Source: Patescibacteria group bacterium
Lineage (GTDB): Bacteria > Patescibacteriota > Minisyncoccia > Phycocordibacterales > Phycocordibacteraceae
Length of the DNA stretch: 44,923 bases
NCBI GenBank assembly: GCA_004296925.1
Contig: SCVI01000037.1
Coordinates: 1-44,923, forward strand
Direction: 5' to 3'
Every line of letters starts with the position of its first letter. Position 1 is the stretch's first letter. The translations under genes and the position numbers were made by a program. This document shows, one piece after another, positions 14,831 to 23,700 of the stretch. Under the pieces are notes generated by a model, which was given only the letters and a program-made list of their open reading frames with translations, did no database searches and was not told the DNA's origin.

Positions 14831-15429
14831 GAAGAAATAGTACCATCCATGATTCGAGAAAGAAATGTCTTACGGTGGAATGGTGACACCCCATAAGCAT
14901 GAAGAGCTTCTATGTGCGCTTTCGTACCATACCCCTTATGCGTTTCAAAACCATATCGAGGTTCATCTTTTGATAACTGAACCATAAAGCGGTCCCTCGT
15001 TACCTTGGCAGCAATGGACGCGAGCATAATGGCAGGTACTAACGCGTCTCCTCCTATGATGGTTTCTTGTTCATACTCTTCGGGGGCTTTAAGAGATCCA
15101 TCGAGATACACTTTGCCCTCGAAAGGATTTGGCATAAGCTTACGAACGCCTTTAGCGAGCGCGTTAGAAATTGCGAACGAAATACCTTTCTCGTCTATTA
15201 CTTCGGCACTTGAAAGACATACCACTGCGCGAACCGTACCTACCTTCATCTCTTCTTGAAGACGTAGAAAAAGCGCTTCTCTTTTTTTCTCTGAAAGTTT
15301 CTTTGAATCGTTAAGTCCAGGAAATATCGACGCGAAATCAAACGTCTCAGATACCGCAACTACTCCAACCGCCACGGGTCCCGCAAGAGGCCCTCTTCCT
15401 GCTTCATCAATTCCTATAATTGTCTTCAT
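14827..15429 (-). CDS. rnhB: Ribonuclease HII
   Basis: Removes ribonucleotides and RNA primers from RNA-DNA hybrids. The 200-aa protein opens with TIIGIDEAGRGPLAGPVAVG (catalytic Asp-Glu), then LNDSKKLSEKKRE, VYLDGSLKAP, ASIAAKVTRDRFM and YGFETHKGYGTKAH, all standard RNase HII motifs in order and spacing. It is divergent from dnaE across 60 bases, pairing primer removal with replicative polymerase. The downstream acidic ORF overlaps its stop. Confidence 0.96.
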   Translation of the reverse strand: MKTIIGIDEAGRGPLAGPVAVGVVAVSETFDFASIFPGLNDSKKLSEKKREALFLRLQEEMKVGTVRAVVCLSSAEVIDEKGISFAISNALAKGVRKLMPNPFEGKVYLDGSLKAPEEYEQETIIGGDALVPAIMLASIAAKVTRDRFMVQLSKDEPRYGFETHKGYGTKAHIEALHAYGVSPFHRKTFLSRIMDGTISS

Positions 15430-15476
15430 ATAAAAGGTTCAAAAGTCTATCCTAGCGTTTACCACCCAATCAACAT

Positions 15477-15489
15477 TATAATGTCTTCA
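15477..15489 (+). promoter_or_regulatory. Leaderless promoter of dnaE
   Basis: TATAAT (15477-15482) overlaps an upstream ATG at 15481 and ends seven bases before the next in-frame ATG at 15490. Transcription from it would begin at the second ATG, which decides the start. Confidence 0.6.
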
Positions 15490-18400
15490 ATGTCGTCTCA
15501 ATTCTCGCACCTCTCAGCCCACAGTCACTATTCACTCCTTGATGGCATTGTGCAAATAGAAGCACTTGTAAAGCAAGCAATGTTTTACGGCATGCCCGCT
15601 GTGGCACTCACAGACAGAAACCATTTATATGGCGCAATCGATTTTTATAAAGAATGCGCAAAATCTGGAATTAAACCAATAATTGGAGTTGATGCCGACG
15701 TTTCAATTGACGAGGTTAACACGCGACTCGTTTTTTTAGCTGAAAATAATGAGGGCTACCGCAACCTATTAAAACTGGTGTCCCACGCACAAATTGATAC
15801 TCCTCCTAGAGGAGAAGAACGAGGACTGATTAGAAACCTGCATATCGAAAAATATCACGAGGGTGTCATTGTTCTTATTCCAGACACAGCACTTACTCTC
15901 CAAAATGCAGGGAAACTTTCAAAAACACTTCGAAGTGTATTTGGCAACGACAATGTATTTGCACGCCTCGGCTGGAATGGCGGAAGAGAACAACAGATAC
16001 GCATAAAAGGTATTGCGACCGCACTCCAGCTTCCACTTGCAGCGTCGGATGATACCTACTATCTAAAACCAGAGGATAGAGAGATAAGAAATATCGTACG
16101 AAAAATTGCTACACCGGGTGTTGCTCCTCAAGAGGAAGATTATGCATTCATAAGTCGAGATACAGCGTTTGACAGATATCGCGATTTCCCTGACGCTCTT
16201 CAAAATGCGAGCGATATTGTTGATCGAGTGTCAGTCACTCTAGAGCTTGGATCATGGGTATTCCCAAAATTTTCAATTCCTGAAGGTGCCACATACGAAA
16301 GCGAGCTCGACGCAGCAATACTTCGAGGAATTAAAGATCGGGGCATAGAGCACACTGAAGAAGTAAAGAGGCGTATTGCATACGAAATGAGCATCATTAA
16401 TGAGAAAGGTTTTGCCCCATACTTTTTGACCGTTTCAGACCTCCTTGGATACGCGAGAGAAAACGGAATTCTTACCACCACACGAGGTTCTGCTGCTGGC
16501 TCACTTGTCTCATATCTCACCGGTATTACGAACGTAGACCCAATGTTGTATCAGCTTCCGTTTGAGCGCTTCCTTAACCCAGAAAGACCATCTGCTCCCG
16601 ATATCGATATGGACTTCGCCGATACCCGTCGCGATGAAATGATTCGCTATGCACGCGAAAAATACGGAGAATCAACGGTGGCACAAATAGGAACATTCGG
16701 CACCATGATGGCGCGTGCCGCTGTTCGCGACATTGCGCGCGCTATGGGATACCCCTACGGCGTGGGCGATAGAATTGCAAAAATGATTCCGCTTGGTTCG
16801 CAAGGTTTTCCTATGACTATTGAACGAGCTCTTGAGATTGAAGAAGATTTAAAAAAGTTATACCAGTCCGATGAAGATGCGGAAATAATTATTAACGCTG
16901 CAAGAAAAGTCGAAGGTAACGCACGACACATTTCTATTCATGCGGCAGGCATAGTTATTGCACCATCTGCAGCATCTGATTATGTTCCAGTGCAATACGA
17001 CCCATCAGGAACTGCAATCATTACTGAGTACGACATGCATGCCGTTGAAGATGCGGGTCTTCTTAAATTCGACTTCCTCGGACTTAAAAACCTTTCCATT
17101 TTAGGCGACTCAATTCAACGGGTTCAAAAACGAAAGGGAGAAAGTATTGATATTGAAAACATTCCGCTTGATGACACGAAAGTATTCGAGATGCTAGCGC
17201 GAGGCGAAACCGAAGGAGTATTCCAGCTAGGGGGCGCTGGTATGACGCATTATCTAAAAGACCTGCAACCATCGTCTATTCACGATATCAACGCCATGGT
17301 GGCACTCTATCGCCCTGGACCTATGATTTCCATACCTGAATACATCAGACGAAAGCATAACCCTCAGCTGGTCACATACCTCGATCCTCGAATGAAAGAA
17401 ATATTAGAGCGCTCATACGGCATCATTACTTACCAAGATGACGTGCTTTTGATTGCTATCCACCTCGCTGGCTATACATGGCTCGAAGCTGACCAACTCA
17501 GAAAAGCAATGGGTAAAAAAATACCTATTGAAATGGAAGCGCAAAAAGAAAAGTTTATCGCGGGCTGTATTGCAAAAGACGCGATGAAAAAAGAGAAGGC
17601 GGAAGAATTGTGGAAACTCATTGAGCCGTTTGCTGCGTACGGGTTCAACAAGGGTCACGCGGCTTCGTACGGAAAAGTGGCATATCAAACGGCGTACATG
17701 AAGGCACACCATCCTGAGGACTACATGGCGTCTCTTCTAAGTGCCGACTCGGGCGACACCGATAAAATTTCCGAACACGTAGCGGAGTGTGAACGTATCG
17801 GCATTCGCATACTTCCTCCTGACGTCAATGAATCGTTTGAATCATTTACCGTCATCGCTCAAGGGATGATTCGTTTCGGTCTTTCAACTATCAAGAACTT
17901 TGGAGAAGGTGCCGCAGAAGCGGTTATTGAAGAGCGGAATAAAAAAGGAAAATTTGTTTCCATTGGTGATTTTCTTTCGCGAGTATCTGCTCAATACATA
18001 AACAAACGTGCCCTTGAATCGCTTATTCGAAGTGGTGTTTTCGATTCGTTCTCAGACAGAGGTGCATTAGTAGCAAACTTAGAAAGACTCATTGAATTTT
18101 CAAAAGACTTATCAAAAGAATCTGATGGACAAAACTCGCTCTTTGGTATTTCAAAACTCCCTAAAGATATTACTCTAGAACCCGCTCCCCCTTTGCCTGC
18201 AATGGAAATGCTGAAATCTGAAAAAGAGCTTTTGGGTATTTATGTTTCAGGACATCCTATTGATCAATTTAAAAACGAACTAAAAGACTATCCTCGTTCA
18301 GTAAAGAATGCGCTTGCTGAAGAAAGAAATGGTTATCCACTCACTGTAGGTGGCGTTGTTGAAGAAGTTAAAACGATTCTTACTAAAAAAGGCGATAAGA

Positions 18401-18579
18401 TGGCCTTTGTTACCGTTGCAGATAAAGACGGCTCAATTGAGTCGGTAGCCTTCCCTGAGGCCTATAAACTGGCAAAAGATATACTGATTCCAGGTCAATG
18501 TGTCATTCTAAAGGGCAAGCTCTCCAAGAGAAACGGGACACCCTCAATACTCATAGATAAAGTGAAAGCTCTTGGATAG
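15490..18579 (+). CDS. dnaE: DNA polymerase III subunit alpha (DnaE)
   Basis: Catalytic subunit of the replicative polymerase, 1,029 aa. An N-terminal PHP domain carries HSHYSLLDG. The C-family polymerase core has SAAGSLVSYLTGI, APDIDMDFAD (catalytic aspartates), ARHISIHAAGIVIAP and YGFNKGHAASYGKVAYQTAYMK. These are followed by a helix-hairpin-helix region (INKRALESLIRSG) and an OB domain starting near LTVGGVVEEVKT. It is somewhat shorter than E. coli DnaE (1,160 aa) and ends soon after the OB fold. I moved the start three codons from the longest frame because the -10 box covers the first ATG. thrS follows in 17 bases with its own promoter. Confidence 0.96.
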   Translation: MSSQFSHLSAHSHYSLLDGIVQIEALVKQAMFYGMPAVALTDRNHLYGAIDFYKECAKSGIKPIIGVDADVSIDEVNTRLVFLAENNEGYRNLLKLVSHAQIDTPPRGEERGLIRNLHIEKYHEGVIVLIPDTALTLQNAGKLSKTLRSVFGNDNVFARLGWNGGREQQIRIKGIATALQLPLAASDDTYYLKPEDREIRNIVRKIATPGVAPQEEDYAFISRDTAFDRYRDFPDALQNASDIVDRVSVTLELGSWVFPKFSIPEGATYESELDAAILRGIKDRGIEHTEEVKRRIAYEMSIINEKGFAPYFLTVSDLLGYARENGILTTTRGSAAGSLVSYLTGITNVDPMLYQLPFERFLNPERPSAPDIDMDFADTRRDEMIRYAREKYGESTVAQIGTFGTMMARAAVRDIARAMGYPYGVGDRIAKMIPLGSQGFPMTIERALEIEEDLKKLYQSDEDAEIIINAARKVEGNARHISIHAAGIVIAPSAASDYVPVQYDPSGTAIITEYDMHAVEDAGLLKFDFLGLKNLSILGDSIQRVQKRKGESIDIENIPLDDTKVFEMLARGETEGVFQLGGAGMTHYLKDLQPSSIHDINAMVALYRPGPMISIPEYIRRKHNPQLVTYLDPRMKEILERSYGIITYQDDVLLIAIHLAGYTWLEADQLRKAMGKKIPIEMEAQKEKFIAGCIAKDAMKKEKAEELWKLIEPFAAYGFNKGHAASYGKVAYQTAYMKAHHPEDYMASLLSADSGDTDKISEHVAECERIGIRILPPDVNESFESFTVIAQGMIRFGLSTIKNFGEGAAEAVIEERNKKGKFVSIGDFLSRVSAQYINKRALESLIRSGVFDSFSDRGALVANLERLIEFSKDLSKESDGQNSLFGISKLPKDITLEPAPPLPAMEMLKSEKELLGIYVSGHPIDQFKNELKDYPRSVKNALAEERNGYPLTVGGVVEEVKTILTKKGDKMAFVTVADKDGSIESVAFPEAYKLAKDILIPGQCVILKGKLSKRNGTPSILIDKVKALG

Positions 18580-18581
18580 AG

Positions 18582-18596
18582 TGGTAGAATCAAAAA
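18582..18596 (+). promoter_or_regulatory. Leaderless promoter of thrS
   Basis: Extended -10 TGG-TAGAAT (hexamer 18585-18590), beginning just after the dnaE stop, ends six bases before the thrS ATG. Confidence 0.55.
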
Positions 18597-20342
18597 ATGT
18601 CTGAAAACGAACTACTAGAACATAAGCGACACACTCTAGCCCATCTTCTTGCGGCGGCAGTTATGAAGTTGTGGCCAGACACTAAGCGAACTATCGGTCC
18701 CGCAATTGACAATGGTTTTTATTTTGACTTTGAATTTACGCATCCACTCTCTGAGAAAGATTTTGGAAAAATTGAAAAAGAAATGCGAAAACTCTTGCCG
18801 ACGTGGACTTCGTTTGAGCGAAGTGAGCTAACTTCTGATGAAGCTAAAAAAGAGTATCCAAATAACCAATACAAACACGAACTCATTGACGAATTTACTG
18901 CTGACGGCTCAAAGGTAAGTTTCTACAAATCAGGAGAATATTCGGACCTTTGCCGTGGTGGACACGTAGAAAATCCTAAAGAAGAAATTGCGTCAGATTC
19001 CTTTAAGCTAGACAGGATCGCAGGAGCTTACTGGAGGGGCGACGAGAAAAACCCAATGCTGACTCGCATTTATGCACTCGCTTTCGATACAAAAGAAGAA
19101 TTGGATCAGTATATTGCAATGCAGGAAGAAGCGCTCAAACGTGATCATAGAAAACTTGGAAAGGAACTTGATCTCTTCACATTCTCAGATCTTGTAGGTT
19201 CTGGACTTCCCTTGTTTACACCCAAAGGAACCGTGCTTCGCGAAGAAATACACACATTCTCACAAGCATTGAGAACTTCGAGAGGATTCCAAAAAGTATG
19301 GATCCCCCACATAACGAAAACCGATCTATATAAACGTTCGGGACATTGGGACAAATTCGGAGATGAATTATTTCTCGTCAAAAGCCAAGAGACGACTGAC
19401 GAGTTTGTATTGAAACCAATGAACTGTCCACATCATACTCAAATATACGCAGGCAAAAATCGCAGCTATCGCGACCTCCCTCTTCGTTTTCTTGAAACTA
19501 CTGCAGTGTATCGTGATGAAAAAAAAGGAGAGCTTTCAGGACTTTCTCGAGTACGATCCATAACGCAGGACGATAGCCATGTGTTTTGTCGACCAGACCA
19601 GATTGAAGTGGAGTATCAAGCAATCATGAATATGGTTGTGGAATTCTATAAAGTTGTGGATATGAAATTCCGAGCTCGCCTTTCTTTCCGCGATTCACAA
19701 ACTCCTGAAAAATATTTTGGAGAGGAATCGCTCTGGGATATGGCTCAAGAAAAACTTGAAACTATCGCAAAAAGTGGCGGATTCGAATATTTTATTGCTA
19801 AAGGTGAAGCCGCATTCTACGGACCAAAAATTGATTTCATGGCAACAGACGCACTTGGACGTGAACACCAACTTGCAACAGCACAGTTAGATTTCGTTCA
19901 GCCTGCGCGTTTTGAACTTACATATACCGATAGTGATGGAACAGAAAAAACTCCCGTCATGATTCACCTTGCTATTGCAGGTTCACTTGAACGATTTCTG
20001 TCGGTGTATATAGAGCATACTGCTGGCGCCTTCCCGCTTTGGGTTGCACCAGTTCAAGTAAAAATACTTCCTGTTTCAGAAAAGCATAATGAATATGGAG
20101 CTTCTGTTTTTGCTACGCTCAAAAATGCTGGTATTCGTGTTGAGATTGATGATGCGAACGAATCCCTCGGAAAGAAAATCAGAAATGCCAAAAAAGAAAA
20201 AATTCCTTACCTCTTTGTAATTGGAGATAAGGAAGTAGAAGCTGGAACTGTATCGGTAGAAAACAGAGATGGTTCAGAAGGAGCGCAGGAACTTTCAGTA
20301 ATTGTAAAATCTCTGCAAGAAAAAATTATTGCCCGTTCCTAA
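18597..20342 (+). CDS. thrS: Threonyl-tRNA synthetase lacking the TGS domain
   Basis: Charges tRNA-Thr. The 581-aa protein begins directly with the editing domain (RHTLAHLLAAAV, His 12 and His 16; later DLCRGGHV), so the ~60-aa N-terminal TGS domain of standard bacterial ThrRS is missing. The class II core has FTPKGTVLREEI, MNCPHHTQIY (zinc-binding Cys), the RDEKKGELSGLSRVRSITQDDSH motif 2 loop, and IHLAIAGSLERFLSVYIEH (motif 3). A C-terminal anticodon-binding domain starts near VAPVQVKILPVSEKHNEYG. The leaderless promoter fits this start, so the TGS domain is not simply missed upstream. Confidence 0.95.
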   Translation: MSENELLEHKRHTLAHLLAAAVMKLWPDTKRTIGPAIDNGFYFDFEFTHPLSEKDFGKIEKEMRKLLPTWTSFERSELTSDEAKKEYPNNQYKHELIDEFTADGSKVSFYKSGEYSDLCRGGHVENPKEEIASDSFKLDRIAGAYWRGDEKNPMLTRIYALAFDTKEELDQYIAMQEEALKRDHRKLGKELDLFTFSDLVGSGLPLFTPKGTVLREEIHTFSQALRTSRGFQKVWIPHITKTDLYKRSGHWDKFGDELFLVKSQETTDEFVLKPMNCPHHTQIYAGKNRSYRDLPLRFLETTAVYRDEKKGELSGLSRVRSITQDDSHVFCRPDQIEVEYQAIMNMVVEFYKVVDMKFRARLSFRDSQTPEKYFGEESLWDMAQEKLETIAKSGGFEYFIAKGEAAFYGPKIDFMATDALGREHQLATAQLDFVQPARFELTYTDSDGTEKTPVMIHLAIAGSLERFLSVYIEHTAGAFPLWVAPVQVKILPVSEKHNEYGASVFATLKNAGIRVEIDDANESLGKKIRNAKKEKIPYLFVIGDKEVEAGTVSVENRDGSEGAQELSVIVKSLQEKIIARS

Positions 20343-20547
20343 TCTTTGCTAGGAGAATATCGCCCTCATTTTTAATCTCTTCCCTGTCTTCAATTCTTAA
20401 ATTTGGACTATTAATGAGTCGGCCTGCTGCGTTAATTCTCTCAACAATGTCGGGTGAGCTTGGGTTTTCTATAATACCCAAAAAAGCACGTCTTACTCTT
20501 TCAAGAAAAGTAGGATAATCTTCTTCAAGTAGTGATTCTTTACTCAT
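20326..20547 (-). CDS. Small hypothetical protein, 73 aa
   Basis: I do not recognise a family. The protein is soluble and helical, charged, starting MSKESLLEEDYPTFLERVRR. It has clear expression signals: GGAGG (20552-20556) four bases before the ATG, and a promoter TTGCAG-17-TATTAT upstream. The end overlaps the 3' end of thrS by 17 bases, convergent. It is one of the few genes here with a canonical leader and strong Shine-Dalgarno sequence. Confidence 0.75.
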   Translation of the reverse strand: MSKESLLEEDYPTFLERVRRAFLGIIENPSSPDIVERINAAGRLINSPNLRIEDREEIKNEGDILLAKIRNGQ

Positions 20548-20596
20548 ACAACCTCCGGCACGTCTTGATGCTTTAAAACAATTTCAGTATTTTTGA

Positions 20597-20625
20597 ATAA
20601 TAGCGACACTGCGGAATAACTGCAA
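20597..20625 (-). promoter_or_regulatory. Promoter of the 73-aa gene
   Basis: Minus strand TTGCAG (20620-20625), 17-base spacer, TATTAT (20597-20602). It predicts a leader of about 42 bases containing the GGAGG ribosome-binding site. Confidence 0.6.
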
Positions 20626-20699
20626 ATATAGACAATGACACCAAATCACTCTCAATACAGTTCGCGTAACTCTCAAAAACACCAACGATACAGTGCACA

Positions 20700-20745
20700 C
20701 ACGGTCTAGTATAATTATGCTATAGCATAATTATACTAGACCGTG
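20700..20745. repeat. Perfect 46-bp palindrome (23-bp arms, no spacer)
   Basis: The left arm begins CACGGTCTAGTATAATTATG and the right arm is its exact reverse complement, meeting at GCTATAGC. TATAAT is present on both strands. It lies 46 bases after the stop of the surface-protein operon and ~75 bases upstream of the promoter of the 73-aa gene. No T-run follows on either strand, so it is not a classic terminator. Confidence 0.95.
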
Positions 20746-20791
20746 AAGAAGTATAGTTTATTGAACGCGGCGTTATACAGACACTAGCTAA

Positions 20792-23700
20792 TCAGCCAAC
20801 TACTTCAAATGCTTGAGCAAGAGCGAGCTTTACACCAGTAAATGGTGAGCTATAGACAGCGTCGAGCGAATGAGTGAACACTGTTACCAATCGAGCGAGC
20901 TCGTCGTCAGTTATCTTCTTTGCCGCTTCGGCAAGCTCTAGGTCTGACGGTGTTTTATTATCATGACGTGCTCTGTAAAGAGTATCCAAGACGGTTGCGG
21001 TTGAGGTCATTAATGATGTTGGACGAACGCCATCATGTTCAAGTGAGCGTATTATGCTGAACGCAGATGTTCTGTCGCCCTTAAGTACCGCCTTAGCAAA
21101 CGCGCTTGCTACGGTATCGTCTATCGTAAATTCTTTTACTTGTGGCAATACCTCTGAAATTGAGATTGTATCTTCTTTAGAAGAAGTTACTTTCTTAGGA
21201 TTCTTGTCTACAAGTTGACTAAAGCGCTCTGCAGTAAGCATGATCCAACCGTTTTCACGAGGAATAGTTCTTACCGCTTCGTTCAAAATTTCTCCAAAGA
21301 ATAAGAGGGTCTCTGCTCTGTCTGACGAATATTCAGACGCGAGCAATACAGATTCAGGAGACATTAATACTCCTGATGCGTGAGCACGAGATTCAATTAC
21401 ATCAGCAATCGCTGGAATACCGTCGACAGCTTTCACAGCAGCTACTGAAATATCTGCTTGTCTTGCAATCGGCTCAGTTTTTATAGCCAAAGGAGCTGGA
21501 GTAATAGTAAGTGGTGTAAGAGTTTCGGTTTCGTATCGAGGAGCAACACTTGCATCATTTTGCGAGAAATCATCTCCATGCGACACAGTAGATGGATACG
21601 ATGTACCGTACATGTGTTCGCGTGTTCTTGAGTGATTACCTGAATTGTTATTATTTGCTACAGGGAGGTTGTTGAAACGCGAATATAGATATCGTATTCC
21701 TCCTCTGCCAGCTATAGCGTACGCAATAATTGCAGCAAAAAGTCCTATAGCGAGCCAGAACAAGACCGTAAGAACAGGGCCAGCAGCAAAACCAGTGTAA
21801 GGAATTTGTGCTAACGAGACGAACGCCAATGGTTGGTTGATAGGTTGTTTGTAGAGCACTACATTTGGTGGATTGTATCCCCCACCACAATTACTCGTAC
21901 ATCCAGCAGTACCTACAGTAACCGTTGCAGAACAATTCACCGTCCCCGAAGGACCTGTAAATGTTCCAGTAAACGTAGTGTCTGATGAAGGGAATACTTC
22001 AGCGGATCCAGACGATACTGGTGAAACAGCGCCAACTCCACCAGTAATTGTTCCTGATGTTGCGTTTACTGATGTCCACGACACATTAATACTTTGTCCT
22101 GATGTGATTGATGTTCTTGAAAGCGAGATGGTACATGCAGGTCCTGATGGTGGTACGACTGTAACTATTGTTTGGCATGTTGCAGTATCACCGAAAGAAT
22201 TGGTAACCGTCATCGTGTAAGTGCGTGTACTTGGAACAGATACCGCAGTAGATCCTGATGCAATTGGAGTAATGGCACCAACAGAATGATTGATGGTCGC
22301 AGAAACAGCGTTTGTGGTTGTCCAAGAAAGCGCTGATGCATCTCCAGCTAACACCGATGAAGGATTTGCTGAAAGTACGCATGAAGGAGTTGGGTTTGGA
22401 GTCACCGTAACTGTAGAACCACACAATACGCTACCTCCCGGACCTGTTGCAGTCAGACTGTAGGTATGAGTTCCTACACCCAAGTGTGGTGAAAAATTAT
22501 ATGAACCAGAAAGTGCGAGTGGTGTTGGAATTGCCGGCGACGCAGTAGTAGGTGTGATAGTTATAGAAGTCGCATTGGTGGTAGTCCACGAAATTGAAGA
22601 TTTAGAAAGATCGAGTGAACACACTGGCACAGAGCTTGTGGTTACAGTTATAGTTTTCTCACATGTGACGGTCCCACCTGCGCCGGTGGCGGTGAGTGTA
22701 TATGTTTTAGTAACAGAAGGCGCCACAATAATTGCACCGTTCGCAACCGAAACTGTCCCAACTCCCTGATTTATTGAAATCGTACTAGCATTTGTTGTAG
22801 TCCATGCCAATGTGGATGAACCTCCAGGAGAGATAGTTGAAGGTGTTGCGGTTAACGTACAGCTTGGAGCAGATGGTAGTGGATCAACGTGAATTGTTCC
22901 CTGACAAATAACAGAACCGCCAGCGCCTGTTGCAGTAAGAGTATAGGAATGAGTACCAACACTGAGAACTGGGCTAAACGCGTAACTACCATTCAAACCT
23001 GGAGACGGAACTGTTGGTGAACCCGTGGTTGAAACAATGGTAACTGAAGAAGTGTTTGTAGTAGCCCATGAAATGTTCGTTGCAGAAAAATCAAGGGTAC
23101 ACACTGGCACTGGTGGTGGTGTGACAGTTATACCTTGCGCACAAGTTACGGTGCCGCCAGGACCTGTTGCTGTAAGTGTGTACACTTTCGAACTAGTAGG
23201 AGAAACAGATGTTGAACCGTTTGCGGTTACTCCACCAATGCCTTGGTTAATACTTACCGATGAAGTGTTTGTGGTCGTCCAAGAAAGTGTTGAAGAACCT
23301 CCAGTGGTAATCGCAGTTGGATTAGCTGAGAGCGTACATGTTGGAGCAGGTTGCGGTGTAATTGTTACCGTAACAGCACAAAGCACGCTACCACCAGGAC
23401 CTGTTGCAGTAAGGTTATAGGAATGAGTTCCTGAACCGAGCTGAGGCACGAAATTATATGAACCTGAAAGCGCTTGAGGAGAAGGGATAGCTGGTGAACC
23501 TGTTGGAGAAATAATCGTAACTGACGTTGCGTTTACAGTACTCCAAATCAATGTGTCTTTAGAAAGATCTGCGGAACACACTGGTGTTGGTGGTGGAGTA
23601 ACAACAACTGTTTTCTGACAAACAACACCGCCGTATGCTCCATTTCCAGTAAGTTTATATGTAGTAGTTACTGAAGGTGACACCACCTTGGTACCTATAG

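Noticed and set aside
20700..20745. Palindrome as a dif/Xer recombination site
   Set aside because: dif has CATAA...TTATG arms around a 6-base centre; here the inner arms are in the opposite order (TTATG...CATAA) and symmetry is perfect over 46 bp, unlike XerC/XerD sites.
21873..23420. Long plus-strand frames opposite the Ig-repeat gene
   Set aside because: They are antisense shadows of a low-complexity Thr/Ser/Gly-rich gene, with Val/Pro-rich products and no own signals.
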